DNA of 26,340 bases, taken from NCBI GenBank assembly GCA_007118795.1, contig SKQX01000151.1, forward strand, positions 1-26,340, read 5' to 3'. The DNA comes from Thermoflexales bacterium. GTDB lineage: Bacteria; Chloroflexota; Anaerolineae; B4-G1. The stretch's first letter is position 1; the number at the start of each line of letters is the position of its first letter. This document shows positions 1-8,884 of this stretch, piece by piece. A model generated the notes under the pieces. It saw nothing but the letters and a program-made list of their open reading frames with translations, had not been told where the DNA came from and made no database searches. The position numbers and the translations under genes are program-made.

Positions 1-974
1 CGATCAAAGTCGAGGGCGACCCTATGGCTATTGAGTATCTCCAACAGGAGCAGCTTAGCGACGAGGGCACACTCACCGGCCTCAGACTGACCGTGCTCGA
101 TGAGCCGACGGACCCGGACGGCTACTTGCCTTTTGTAGTTAAGCTGGAGTACACGAACGACGCCACTGAGGCTATCAACTATGCCATCGTCAATGCTGCA
201 GCTCTGAATATCTACGACGTGTATCTCCCCTTTATTTCCGCTGGTACCCGTGGCACCCTGGGCAGCGTCGGCAGTGCTGAGGGGGGTACATCGACTGCAT
301 CATGGGGTCCGTGGACCTACTACTGGGCGGATGGCAGCAACATAGCTGCAGGCATAAAGTATGGGCAGTTCAGTTACAAGGGCTGCGCCAGTGGTTGCGG
401 CGCCACAGCCTGGGCCATGGTTTTTGGGTACGTGGATCGGTTGGCAGCCCTAGGGCATCATGTCTGGGCTCCTCACTGGGGTATCTACCGCGTAGACGGT
501 GGACTGGGCGCCGACGCGGTTGCGCCGCTCACCCAGGATGAAGGGGTCCGCAACATGACTAGAGAGATCCGGGATCACATCAACACCTATTGTAGCGGCA
601 GCCAGGGTTCCACCAAGTTCACAAGTATGATCAATGCCTACAAGTACGTGCAACCGCGTGCAACAGCAGCGTGGCGGATGCGCACAAGGTACGACCCTAC
701 CGGTCTCTGTTGGTTTGGTGCCTGCAATTCCGCCCGCAACCTGGCCAGGAACTCGATCATCTATGACCGCAAGCCTGCCATCATCGCCGCGAACAATCAC
801 TATCCGATGGCCCACGGCTACGCCTCCAGATCAAAGAAGACTTGCTTCCTTTGGTGGTGCAAGACGACAACGTCCCGCTACTTCTATGTCAACAACGGCT
901 GGTATGGCAACAATAACGGCTGGGTCAGCTGGGGTGACGTCTCGTTTGCCGGGGTTTACGAGGACAATAGGTAG
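1..974 (+). CDS. Papain-like cysteine peptidase (C10/C39-like), 5' end outside window
   Basis: Probable secreted cysteine peptidase. The frame is open to the left edge (codons before the first ATG at 24 read IKVEGDP), so the N-terminus and any signal peptide are missing. Numbering from the ATG at 24, the segment GCASGCGATAWAM (C121, C125) looks like the nucleophile helix of streptopain-type C10 or C39-like peptidases, where GC-x-ATA is typical. Near the C-terminus NNHYPMAHGYASR (H259, H264) followed by YFYVNNGWYGNNNGW resembles the His strand and the G-x-N-G-W block of the same fold. The segment before residue 100 is Thr/Ser/Gly-rich and may be a pro-region or linker. The frame ends in TAG, followed by a perfect hairpin at 997-1029. 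The fold assignment rests on motifs alone; the substrate is unknown. Unlike the large gene downstream this frame is intact. Confidence 0.55.
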   Translation, partial: IKVEGDPMAIEYLQQEQLSDEGTLTGLRLTVLDEPTDPDGYLPFVVKLEYTNDATEAINYAIVNAAALNIYDVYLPFISAGTRGTLGSVGSAEGGTSTASWGPWTYYWADGSNIAAGIKYGQFSYKGCASGCGATAWAMVFGYVDRLAALGHHVWAPHWGIYRVDGGLGADAVAPLTQDEGVRNMTREIRDHINTYCSGSQGSTKFTSMINAYKYVQPRATAAWRMRTRYDPTGLCWFGACNSARNLARNSIIYDRKPAIIAANNHYPMAHGYASRSKKTCFLWWCKTTTSRYFYVNNGWYGNNNGWVSWGDVSFAGVYEDNR

Positions 975-996
975 TTCTAGGTGTCAATTCTGTGCA

Positions 997-1029
997 GTCT
1001 TCCCGGAAGCTCACAGCTTCCGGGAAGAC
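997..1029 (+). terminator. Perfect 14-bp inverted repeat after the peptidase gene
   Basis: The arm GTCTTCCCGGAAGC (997-1010), a 5-nt loop TCACA and its exact reverse complement (1016-1029) lie 22 nt after the stop codon. There is no T-run on either strand, so it may be a Rho-assisted terminator or an mRNA-stabilising hairpin rather than a classical intrinsic terminator. Confidence 0.5.
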
Positions 1030-1137
1030 CTGCATCGGAAGAGCGAGCTCTTGCATCATCCACGCGAATGCTGGCGAATCGGAGCCCTGGAAGCATCACC
1101 AGTCCACGACTCCTTCTTCCAGAGAGGAACACGCGCT

Positions 1138-1938
1138 ATGAACAGGATCCATCTTCTCCGCATCCTACTGGCACCGTTCCTTATGGCCGGCTGCCTTCCC
1201 GCCAGAACAGCGCTGATGCGACACAGAGTGCGCATTGTGGATGCAGAGAGGGGCGTGCCGGTCACCGATGCCATCCTGGACCTACATTACTACCCAAACG
1301 CACCAGATTTTCCCAACCCAGACCATCCTCGTGCCAGCGCCAACGCCCAGGGCGAGATCGTGCTCCAAAGCGAGGCCAAGCCAGCGATCTGGCAGGTGCG
1401 GGCTCCAGGCTACATCGAGCAACAGTTGTCGAGCAGCCAGGGCAGGGTCCCCCCGCGCTATGCTGCCCATGCCATGGACTACTATGACGGCGTCATCCAC
1501 CTCTATCGGATGCCAGAACCGCAGCTGACCATTGTGGTGAGCGACACCTACACAGGACCTTTGACAATCAACCTTAATCCGGCGCCGGGCTTTGACCACG
1601 TCCTCGTCGATGAGATCAATCTGGCATTCTCCGCGGTCGATCCGCAGGCGAGTTACGTCCAAGAAGCTGTAGGCAGACGTGTCTTCACAGAGACCGCCTC
1701 CGCTCATGGCACGGTCGATTTGGTGGTAACGCCACTACTGTACGAGATCAAGGCACCACAATTGCAGATTCGCGACAGCACTGGTGTTCTACCCTATCGC
1801 GATATTGCGAACCCGCAAGATGTCGAACGGGGCGTGTGGGGTAGCGTCAGCGAAGACGAAAAGCGACTAAGTCAGCAGATACGCCTGTGTGTAGGAACGC
1901 TCAAGGATTACCGGAAATGGCGCGGATCTCTGCAGTAG
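1138..1938 (+). CDS. Unknown lipoprotein with a carboxypeptidase-regulatory-like beta-sandwich domain
   Basis: This encodes 266 residues. I chose the ATG at 1138 because AGAGAGGAAC lies just upstream as a ribosome binding site and because it begins a good lipoprotein signal: MNRIH, a hydrophobic stretch, then the lipobox LMAGC, so the mature protein would start at Cys19. The following segment (VRIVDAERGVPVTDAILDLHYYPN, later GEIVLQSEAKPAIWQVRAPGY) has the rhythm of a carboxypeptidase-regulatory-like or PEGA-like domain, in which variable loops follow 'G-x-P-V-x-x-A' and an 'A-x-G-Y' strand closes the sheet. The C-terminal half (roughly 120-266) is not recognised. The same frame extends open upstream to 634, but that part is a shadow of the peptidase gene. 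It probably sits on the outer face of the membrane. No function can be assigned. Confidence 0.65.
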   Translation: MNRIHLLRILLAPFLMAGCLPARTALMRHRVRIVDAERGVPVTDAILDLHYYPNAPDFPNPDHPRASANAQGEIVLQSEAKPAIWQVRAPGYIEQQLSSSQGRVPPRYAAHAMDYYDGVIHLYRMPEPQLTIVVSDTYTGPLTINLNPAPGFDHVLVDEINLAFSAVDPQASYVQEAVGRRVFTETASAHGTVDLVVTPLLYEIKAPQLQIRDSTGVLPYRDIANPQDVERGVWGSVSEDEKRLSQQIRLCVGTLKDYRKWRGSLQ

Positions 1939-2128
1939 ATCAGGATCTGCACGAGCCTGTCCTCGTGTGCAGAAGATGGCGACTTCGGTATTCAACAGCA
2001 TGCAACGAGCCTACAAAGGATGTCGAAGTTGCGGAGCGAGTTCCACGATGTCACGTAGACCCCCTTGTACAGTGATGCATCCTCGGATGTGGCCGCCGGG
2101 TCTATGGATCGCCAGGGTCCTATCATTC
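1939..2128. other. Gene-free spacer with a weak hairpin
   Basis: No convincing coding sequence is present between the lipoprotein stop and the transposase remnant. An imperfect hairpin (CTGCACGAG 1947-1955 with CTCGTGTGCAG 1962-1972) lies just after the lipoprotein gene and could act as its terminator, but no T-run follows. The missing end of the decayed insertion sequence should lie here; I could not identify an inverted repeat or a target duplication. Confidence 0.3.
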
Positions 2129-2767
2129 TCAAGTGCGAATGCCAACAAGGCCTATGGCTTCATCAGGATGTGCGGCGAATCGTCGTTGCGCTTCGGCAAT
2201 GTGATCGATGCCGCGAGCGGGTAATAGGCTGATGACAGTACCGTGCAGTGTGGCCATCACGTGCGGGAGTCTGCCTCTACGCAGCTGCGAATCGTCTTCA
2301 GCAAAGATGACATTGAGTATCCAGTGGGACTTGTTCTCGATATGCCAGTGTTGAGGAACAAGGTTCAGGAGTCGTTTGGCGTCGGCTTCCTCTTCTCACA
2401 AGCTGGTGATCGCACCCAGACGATGCGCCACAGGGGACAGTAGAAGGGGCTCGTCGGGGTCTTGTTTCTCGGTCCCGCGCAGGGTCTTTCCATCGGCAGC
2501 CACCCCTTCCAACATGCTGCAGGCTTTGAACACGTCTATAACGTGTCGAACCCACCGATTGACAAGATTTCCGAGAGCTGCCCAGTCGATACTACCTAAC
2601 ACACGATACTAAGTGGCCTGTCCTGGGGGCTCGTCGCGGGTGAAGCCGAAACTACGCAAGCACCGCCTACCACAGTTGTCGGCCCATTCTGAAAGTGCGT
2701 TGGGCGTCTGACAGCCGCACAAGAGGGCCCCGCAAGCCGGAGCCAACATCGCTGCCAGCGGATGGCG
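2129..2767 (-). pseudogene. Decayed ISAs1-family (H-repeat type) transposase
   Basis: Reading the - strand in one frame from 2767 down to the stop at 2131-2129 gives an ordered set of ISAs1/DDE transposase motifs: RHPLAAMLAPACGALLCG, NALSEWADN, FGFTRDEPPG, YRVLGSIDWAAL, GVAADGKTLRGTEKQ, LLSPVAHRLG, then HWHIENKSHWILNVIFAEDD and ARGIDHIAEAQRRFAAHP at the C-terminus. Two in-frame stops interrupt it: TAG at 2611-2609 and TGA at 2398-2396. Between HRLG and the HW-x-IEN block the central catalytic part is missing; about 213 codons remain against roughly 370 in an intact family member. The first 30-40 residues and the terminal repeat are also gone at the junction with the beta-helix gene near 2767. 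The element is therefore dead, deleted at both one end and internally, and it marks the break in the neighbouring surface-protein gene. Confidence 0.85.
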
Positions 2768-4058
2768 TGGTGGTGAGTAGCGCTCCGAATAACGTGATCG
2801 GACCGCGCAACCTGATCAGCGGTCATCAGCGGGACGGCATACGCATTGAGGGGGGACAGGCGACCGGCAACGTGCTCAAAGGCAACTACATCGGCACGGA
2901 CGCTGACGGGACGACCCGGGTGAGCAACCAAAGGTTCGGCATCCTCCTCCAGTCGGAGGCCCATGACAACATCGTTGGTACAACGGCTGAGGGTAACGTG
3001 ATCAGTGGCAACGGATACGACGGCGACTATGCGATGTCCGACGGCGTGGGAATCCTGGTCAGCAACGAGAACGATCTGTGCAACAATACGATCGGTCTGT
3101 CAGCAGACGGTCGTAGCGCTCTGCCCAACGCAGGGAACGGCGTGCGGCTGTCCAACTTCGCCCGGGACAACGTCATCGGGCGCATTACAGAGGCGGGTTG
3201 CGCCAACACCATCGCTTGGAACGAGGGCAATGGCGTATACGTGTACGGTCAAGGGACAGTACGCAACTCCATCGGCCGCAACTCAATCTATGGCAACCTG
3301 GCTCTGGGCATCCACAACGATGCGGGCGGCAATGAGGAGTTGCCTCCGCCCGCCATCGAGCGATACGCAGTAAACCCGGTCGGGGGAGTAGAGCTGGAGG
3401 CAAGGGCGTGCCAAGGCTGCACGGTTCTGGTCTATTCCGATGACGACGGCAAAGGGCGCTACTACGAAGGTTCCGGAACGGCAACGCGACCACTGGTCGC
3501 TTCAGCTGGAATGGGGTGCCCAACGGCGCTGCCTTCACTCTGGTCAACATTGACGCCAGTGACAATACCTCGGAGTTCTCCGCCGCGTGGCCAAGATCAG
3601 ACTATCGATCGACGATGCGTTGCCTCACGTAGTGGTAAACAAGACGGCGGGCGACGCCGATTCCCCGGCCGGCTCAACCATCGTCGAAGTGGTCGCCGAG
3701 GCCCTCAGCTGGGACCCCAGCCTGACGAAGGATGTGGACGTGGTCATTGGACCGATATGGGAGGCGGCACGTACCAGGCGGGTGACGTGAACCTACTGTT
3801 GGCGGACAGCCTCTTCCGACGGCGGGTCGTCTTCCGCTTCAGAATACCCCATGCCACTTCGCCTCAGAACGTCAACATCCACGGTCAGATCCAGGCACTC
3901 GGCCGGAAGATACGCCAGCCGGACGAGACGGCCACCGTGCGCGTGGTCAAGCCGGGCAGCCTGCGGTCCATCATCATCGCCAACCGAAGCTTGTTGTACC
4001 AGAACCACACCAATGCCGACGTGACTCCCTTCTGAACCGGCTGTACACCGAGGCCTAA
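2767..4058 (+). pseudogene. Parallel beta-helix N-terminal part of a broken giant secreted protein
   Basis: From 2767 the + frame reads VVVSSAPNNVIGPRNLISGHQRDGIRIEGG, then TGNVLKGNYIGTDADGTTRVSN and NIVGTTAEGNVISGNGYDGD, repeats typical of right-handed parallel beta-helix surface proteins (N-x-I-G / N-x-I-S-G-N / G-N-Y-I-G-T-D). There is no start codon or signal peptide; the 5' end was lost at the ISAs1 remnant. Downstream the frame must be corrected near 3477 (to reach GRFSWNGVPNGAAFTLVNIDASDNTSEFS), near 3585 (to reach VAKIRLSIDDALPHVVV), near 3755 (to reach DMGGGTYQAGDVNLLLADS) and near 4027 (to reach SLLNRLYTEA, followed by an in-frame TAA at 4056-4058). The spliced product runs straight into the C25 peptidase. 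Several breaks could be one-base homopolymer errors, but the number of lesions argues for true decay. Confidence 0.75.
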
Positions 4059-5689
4059 GGCCCATTGTCCAGCCACAGTCCGTTGGGGACCATCTACTAT
4101 GTGGACGCCTACAGCACGCCAGCCCGCAACTGGAACAACGCGAACGTAGACTACACCAGCGAGACCACGGCCAACGCCGTGGCAAATGCCATCGACGACC
4201 TTATCGAGGATTGGCACGATGATGCGACGTACTACTTCAACATCCCAGTCCTCGATTTCAAGCTGCCCATCGCCTGGCCGACATACTTGCTGCTCGTGGG
4301 CGATGACAACACCCTTCCCTACTACCGCTACGAAGACCCTTCCAACGATGAAGGCATCAACTTGTTTGATTGCGATGGGAACCCCGCCAACGGAAGGGAG
4401 CATCCTGGCTGGTGCATAGACTCTAATACCAACCCAGCCATCCGGGCCACGGATGAGAACTACTTCTTCACCGATAACGTCTACGCTGACGTATGGGGCA
4501 CCGATTGGCAGACCGGCAACGTCGAACTGTGGGTGGGGCGTCGTAGGTGACAGCGCCGCGGACATGCTGAACCTGCTGGCGGAGGGCGTGAGTTGGAACA
4601 ACGGCCAGAGAGGCAGCGTGGTGAAGGCCAGCGTGGACGGCTGGGAGCTGGGGTTGAAACCGCATGTCAGCGGCGCGGGCCACGTTGCTGACCTATACGA
4701 CGTGACCTCTCTCCTCCGCGGCAAAGGATTCGAGGTGCGCAACGACGATGTTCCCACGAGTGAGGTCCGCACCATCGACGTGATGGCTCCCTTCGAGGGC
4801 GGCAATGCCAGTTGGAACGCTCGCTTCCGGAACGCGGCTAATAACGCCGGTGGGATGGACCTGTTCTTCATCGGGGGCACGATAGCTACAACCTTGCCAT
4901 AATTCCGGGAGATGACTTCTCCCCCGCTGCTACCTGCGCCGACGCGACGTGCGACTACAACCGTTTGGACGACGACCATCCTCTTGCCATGATCGTCGGC
5001 TGCCACGGCGGCCTGCCCGTGCCGAACATCGGCGGGCTTGGGGGCGTGAATGACAACATGGTCTACGACCTGGTCCACGAGGGCGTAAGCGCGTACATCG
5101 GGGCCACCGGCTTCAGCTATGGCTCACCCAATAACCTTCACCGTTGAACCTGGGGCGAACGGCTGATGCAGCGCTTCTTCGGCCGATTGCTCAAGCCACC
5201 GGGTGGTAATACCATGGCCATCGGTAAGGCTCTGGCTGAGGCCAAGCGGGACTACGTCTTCGGCCACGGTGGCAACGACGCGCTGGATCGTAAGACGGTA
5301 ACAGAGTACAACCTGTACGGCGTACCCTGGGGCTTCATCTACTACCCGAGTCCGACCACTGGGACTGCGACCCGGGCTACTGCTGGATCCAAGGAGCGCG
5401 CCTACTCGCTCAGCAGCGGGCCGGTGACGCCAGCCGCGCAGGCGGGAGTCTACTCCCGCGCCTTCACGGTAGATATCGCCTCATACACTGCTGAGACTGA
5501 AACGCAGGATGGCATCGTGTACGATCTGCTCTCCGTCGAGGGGGGCGATCTCGCCATGGCTGCCGGCGAGCCCATCAATCCTACGTCGAGGCCTTCACTC
5601 TGGCGCTGCCCTTTGGCGGCACCGTGACCGGAGTGGATATCATAGCCGAAGAGTCGTCGGACGAGGGCACCTACAACATCCCCATCGCC
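4059..5689 (+). pseudogene. Gingipain-like peptidase C25 domain, frameshifted and with stops
   Basis: The segment reads GTIYYVDAYS, then TANAVANAIDDLIEDW, YLLLVGDDNTLPYYRYEDP, ATDENYFFTDNVYADVWG and NVELWVGR, which is the ordered signature of peptidase family C25 (gingipain). After a frameshift near 4545 it continues VVGDSAADMLNLLAEGVSWN. A second shift in a G5 run near 4880 restores FFIGGHDSYNLAIIPGDDF, which holds the likely catalytic His, followed by LAMIVGCHGGLPVP with the likely catalytic Cys. AYIGATGFSYGSPNN is followed by an in-frame TGA (5145-5147), then TWGERLMQRFFGRLL, KALAEAKRDYVFGHG and VTEYNLYGVPWGFIYYPSP, the usual end of the C25 domain. A further shift near 5570 is needed to reach SYVEAFTLALPFGGTVTGVDII. 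Catalytic residues are still present although the frame is broken in at least five places. Confidence 0.8.
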
Positions 5690-5691
5690 TA

Positions 5692-5826
5692 GTCCTACAA
5701 CCGCATTTGTCATTCCGAGGAGCGCCAGCGACGAGGAATCTCGGTCACCTTTACCAGAATCAACCCGTCTGTGAGCGCTCCTGGGCCGGGCAGGAAGCTC
5801 TGATAGCCGATGTGCGGTTGTAGGAC
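5692..5826. mobile_element. MITE-like element, 14-bp terminal inverted repeats, TA target duplication
   Basis: GTCCTACAACCGCA (5692-5705) and its exact reverse complement TGCGGTTGTAGGAC (5813-5826) bound a 135-bp insert flanked on both sides by TA (5690-5691 and 5827-5828). The insert holds no ORF of note. It contains an imperfect internal palindrome around ATTCCGAGGAGCGCC and GACGAGGAAT (about 5711-5739), a type of motif I recall as dispersed in many genomes. Removing the insert plus one TA copy restores the reading frame between TYNIPIA and VAPWIEGGVTY, which is good evidence that it was inserted into this gene. TA duplication is typical of IS630/Tc1-mariner transposition in trans. Confidence 0.75.
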
Positions 5827-5828
5827 TA

Positions 5829-6696
5829 AGTCGCCCCCTGGATCGAGGGAGGCGTCACCTATACGACGACTACAGACATCGCGCATCCTTACCCCACGGA
5901 TCGGGTACAGTGGCAGCAGACCGGCGGTGGAGTCCTGTTCACCGTGTTCCCCATCCAACACAATCCCACCACCGACGAGACCAGCTTGACCAGTCACCTC
6001 CAGGTGCAGGTAGCCTATGAATCGCCGCTGCCCGTCGGGGTGACCGATCACTCCACAGATCAGGAGAGCTATAGGCCCGGCGAGACCATTCAGACCAGCA
6101 CCACCGTCAGGAACGTAAGTGACGCTGTGGAGACGCTCGCGGCCACCCTCAGCATCGAAGATGAACTGGGAGCGATAAAAGGGTCCCTGAGCAGCCCTCC
6201 ATTTGTCGTGCCAGCCGGCGGGTCGTACGAACTGACGCTGGCCTGGGTAGGCCCGCTGGCTGCTGGGTCCTACCAGGCGACAGTCACCTTGTGGCGCAGC
6301 GATGACCTCGTGGGTGGTTATTCTGCCGGTTTCCAGGTCGTGGATGGCAGGATCGTTGCGCTGGTCGCCCCCGAGGGGCTCAGCCCAGGCGAGGAAGCCC
6401 AGTTTCAGCTGACCTTCGCCAACTACAGGCCCAGCCAGGGTGCTGCCAATGTGGAGCTCTCCATCCACGACAACGAGGGCCTATAGGTGGCGGATCTTGC
6501 ACCGCAGATGATTGCCGTGGGAGGGAATTCGCAAGCGGCTGTGGGCTTCGCCTGGCCATCGGCGGGGGTGCGCAGCGGTGTCTACACGGCGATTGCCACG
6601 GAGGATGTAGAAAAAGGGATCTATGGCCCCGCTCAGCAAGGCTTTCAGATAGCCAGCCCGATCTATCTGCCTCTCCTGCTGAAGAATGCTCCCTGA
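5829..6696 (+). pseudogene. C-terminal Ig/CARDB-like region and YLPL tail of the giant secreted protein
   Basis: After the insertion the frame reads VAPWIEGGVTYTTTTDIAHPYPTDRVQWQQ and then GVTDHSTDQESYRPGETIQTSTTVRNVSDAVETLAATLSI, a CARDB-like or Ig-like beta-sandwich with the typical 'Y-x-P-G-E-x-x' and 'N-x-S' strands. A second such unit follows (GLSPGEEAQFQLTFANYRPSQGAANVELSIHD). A TAG at 6484-6486 interrupts it, but the same frame continues with VADLAPQMIAVGGNSQAAVGFAWPS and ends SPIYLPLLLKNAP. A YLPL(V/L)(L/M)(R/K)N tail at the extreme C-terminus is something I associate with exported Chloroflexota proteins, so this is the natural end of the gene. Confidence 0.7.
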
Positions 6697-7159
6697 GGGG
6701 GCTCAGCGTACGGAGAAAAGACTTGATGTCTTAGATGGCGCATCGCCAAACGCTTACACAGTGCGTGTCCGCGTCTGCAATCCTGAGGGAATGGTAGTCT
6801 TCGATCGCCGCGGCGATCGGGCAACCGCCGGCTCTCCGCAGAAGGCCGCGGCCGCGCCGTCGGGGGCACTGCTTATCCTGTTCCATTCCGCTCGAAGGCT
6901 GCGCGCAGCCGGCAAGTCAGCGACCGTGTGCTCAGGAACGTGGTCCGCCCGGGATGAGCCTCCTCCTTGCCGAGAACAGAGGCAGAGGCGGAAACCGCAC
7001 TAACTATCCCGTCTCTGCCTTCGAAAGCGACGTGGTGAACCGGACAGGCAGACCTCACCCCGAGCTCCCGATAAGACTTACCCTCGGGGAGGGCTGGTCG
7101 AGGCCCGCGATGATGTCGGGACCCTTTACGGGTCCGGGTTGACGTCGGTGTCCGAGCTT
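6697..7159. other. Gene-free region between the giant pseudogene and sufS
   Basis: About 460 bases without a supportable gene on either strand; the short frames show no family motif, signal peptide or ribosome binding site. A small hairpin GGGACC-GGGTCC surrounds TTTAC near 7118-7135. The two flanking genes converge here (the pseudogene on +, sufS on -). Confidence 0.4.
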
Positions 7160-7185
7160 ATCTCAGCTGTGCGCGCGGCTGAGAT
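7160..7185 (-). terminator. Hairpin downstream of sufS
   Basis: ATCTCAGC (7160-7167) and GCTGAGAT (7178-7185) form a perfect 8-bp stem with a 10-nt GC-rich loop, 6 nt after the sufS stop codon on the - strand. No U-run follows, so confidence as an intrinsic terminator is modest. Confidence 0.4.
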
Positions 7186-7191
7186 CGCCCG

Positions 7192-8445
7192 TCATGCCCC
7201 TCGCCCGAGCTTTGTGGCGGCCTTTTCCAGGGCCGCAACCAGCCGGTCCACGTCTTCGAGGGTGTTGTAGACGTAGAAGCTGGCACGTGCGGTCGCCGTC
7301 AGGCCCAGCCGCTGGTGCAGCGGTTGAGCGCAGTGATGGCCGGCCCGGATGGCGACTCCCTCCAGGTCCATCAGATAGGCCAGGTCGTGAGGATGGATGT
7401 CGCGAAAGGTGAACGCGACCACGCCGCCCCTCCGGTGGGCGGGTGGACCGACGATCTCCAGCCCCGGCAGATCGGACAACTGCTCCATGGCGTAGGAGAC
7501 CAGCTCTCGATCGTGAGCGGCGATGGCCTCCATCCCGATATCTTTCAGGTAGTCGACGGCCGCTCCCAGGCCGGCTCCCTCGACGATGGGAGGCGTACCA
7601 GCCTCGAACTTCCAGGGCAGATCGTTCCACGTTGTATCATCCCAACTGACCCTCAGGATCATGTCACCGCCACTGAGAAAGGGAGGCATCGCCTCCAACA
7701 GCTTTCTCCTGCCGTGGAGGACGCCTATGCCCGTCGGACCGCACATCTTGTGTCCCGAGAAAGCGAGGAAGTCGCATTGGAGCTCCTGCACGTCCACGGG
7801 CAGGTGGGGGACGGCCTGAGCGCCGTCCACCAGAACCACCGCCCCAACGTCGTGAGCCCGCCGGATGATCTCCTTGGCCGGAACGATTGTCCCTGCCACA
7901 TTCGACATCATCGTGAAGGCGACCAGGCGGACCCGCTCATCCAGCAGCTCGTCCAGCTGCTCCAGGTCAAGCATGCAGTCATCGGTGATCCCCAGGACCA
8001 CCAACTCAGCGCCTCTCTCCCGCGCCAGGAGCTGCCAGGGGACGATGTTGCTGTGATGCTCCAGCTCCGTCAGCAGGATGCGGTCGCCGGCATGTATGTT
8101 GGCCCGCCCCCAAGAGTACGCCACGAGGTTGATCGACTCCGTGGTGTTGCGGGTGAAGATGATCTCCTCCCGCGCGTCTGCGTTGATCAAGTCCGCCACC
8201 TTCTCCCGGGTGTCCTCGTAACAACAAGTGGCTTCCTCGCTCAGGCAGTAGATTCCCCGGTGGACATTGGCGTAGCACCAGCGATAGACCCGATCCATGG
8301 TCTCGAGAACCGAGGTGGGCTTCTGGGTGCTGGCTGCGCTGTCCAGGAAGGTGAGGGGATTCCCCCGCACGCGTCTGGAGAAAATTGGAAAATCGGCTCG
8401 GATTCGCTCCGTGTTCAACGCAGAGGTTTCAGTACAGCCATTCAT
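7192..8445 (-). CDS. sufS: Cysteine desulfurase, SufS/CsdB type (group II)
   Basis: PLP enzyme that takes sulfur from cysteine as a persulfide for Fe-S assembly; members of this group can also act as selenocysteine lyases. I place the start at the ATG at 8445 (417 residues, MNGCTETSALNTERIRADFPIF) because AAGGGAGG lies 5 nt upstream; an in-frame ATG at 8481 has no such site. The motifs are complete: LDSAASTQKP near the N-terminus, TRNTTESINLVAYSWG, LTELEHHSNIVPWQ, VDGAQAVPHLPVDV, the PLP lysine in SGHKMCGPTG (K233) and the catalytic Cys in RAGHHCAQPL (C372). The short loop before the Cys fits group II. No SufU, SufB or SufC lies next to it. It is transcribed away from the CcdA/DsbD-like gene at 9254 and has a long leader with a good promoter at 8840-8868. 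Confidence 0.95.
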   Translation of the reverse strand: MNGCTETSALNTERIRADFPIFSRRVRGNPLTFLDSAASTQKPTSVLETMDRVYRWCYANVHRGIYCLSEEATCCYEDTREKVADLINADAREEIIFTRNTTESINLVAYSWGRANIHAGDRILLTELEHHSNIVPWQLLARERGAELVVLGITDDCMLDLEQLDELLDERVRLVAFTMMSNVAGTIVPAKEIIRRAHDVGAVVLVDGAQAVPHLPVDVQELQCDFLAFSGHKMCGPTGIGVLHGRRKLLEAMPPFLSGGDMILRVSWDDTTWNDLPWKFEAGTPPIVEGAGLGAAVDYLKDIGMEAIAAHDRELVSYAMEQLSDLPGLEIVGPPAHRRGGVVAFTFRDIHPHDLAYLMDLEGVAIRAGHHCAQPLHQRLGLTATARASFYVYNTLEDVDRLVAALEKAATKLGRGA

Positions 8446-8839
8446 GAGGCCTCCCTTATCGGTCACATTCCCCGACTTCATCTCTTGGACGTTATGTGAT
8501 GCGCTTCCAGATTCAGTGGTGAGCCACTACGCGGCCAACGGCACCGCTTATGCAGTAGCCGGATCCGGAGCTCCCGCCGCCGGTGAGGTGGTCCGCCCTT
8601 CATCCTCCTTGTTTACTGCAGGAATCGTGTAACGTCTAAGGGAGTACCATCCCACCCAGTGACCCGGCCTGCCTCACGTGATCTTCGTCTCCCTCTTGCT
8701 CCCCAGCCGCGACCAATGCCACGACTCTCGGACCGTCCGGTCACCCAGGGCGTGGCATAATGGAACACGTCCGCCAGCAGCCCGTCTCAAGTCGTTCCCT
8801 TGCCTGTCAAGGCACTGGTGCATATACTCATACCTGATG
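8446..8839 (-). other. Long untranslated leader of sufS
   Basis: If transcription starts at the promoter at 8840-8868, about 385 nt precede the sufS ATG. No gene is supported within it; a 64-codon frame at 8674-8868 has no recognisable feature. It has small hairpins, for example TGCCT-TGAC-AGGCA near 8800-8813 and AGTGG-CTCA-CCACT near 8515-8528. No known riboswitch could be assigned. Confidence 0.3.
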
Positions 8840-8868
8840 ATTCTACCGGAGTGGAGTAAAACTGTCAA
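8840..8868 (-). promoter_or_regulatory. Near-consensus sigma-70-type promoter reading toward sufS
   Basis: On the - strand TTGACA (8868-8863) is separated by exactly 17 nt from TAGAAT (8845-8840), one mismatch from consensus overall. The only gene it can serve is sufS. Confidence 0.6.
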
Positions 8869-8884
8869 CTATACGTTGAAAAGT

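Noticed and set aside
3885..5078. 397-codon - strand frame opposite the C25 peptidase region
   Set aside because: The + strand fragments carry the C25 motifs; this frame shows none and is open only because of high GC.
5145..5147. TGA in the C25 peptidase pseudogene as a third selenocysteine
   Set aside because: The surrounding frame (NNLHR-stop-TWGERLMQ) is not at a cysteine position of the family, and the gene has many other lesions including TAA and TAG stops.
7315..8499. 394-codon + strand frame opposite sufS
   Set aside because: It mirrors a clearly conserved PLP enzyme on the other strand and has the composition of a GC-rich antisense shadow.
8297..8632. 111-codon + strand frame antisense to the sufS start
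   Set aside because: It is a shadow of sufS and its leader with no motif or ribosome binding site.
8640..8700. T-box antiterminator in the sufS leader (GGGTGG followed by GGTACTCCC)
   Set aside because: The bases are only loosely like the T-box consensus, with extra bases between GGGTGG and the ACC position, and no convincing specifier stem was found.
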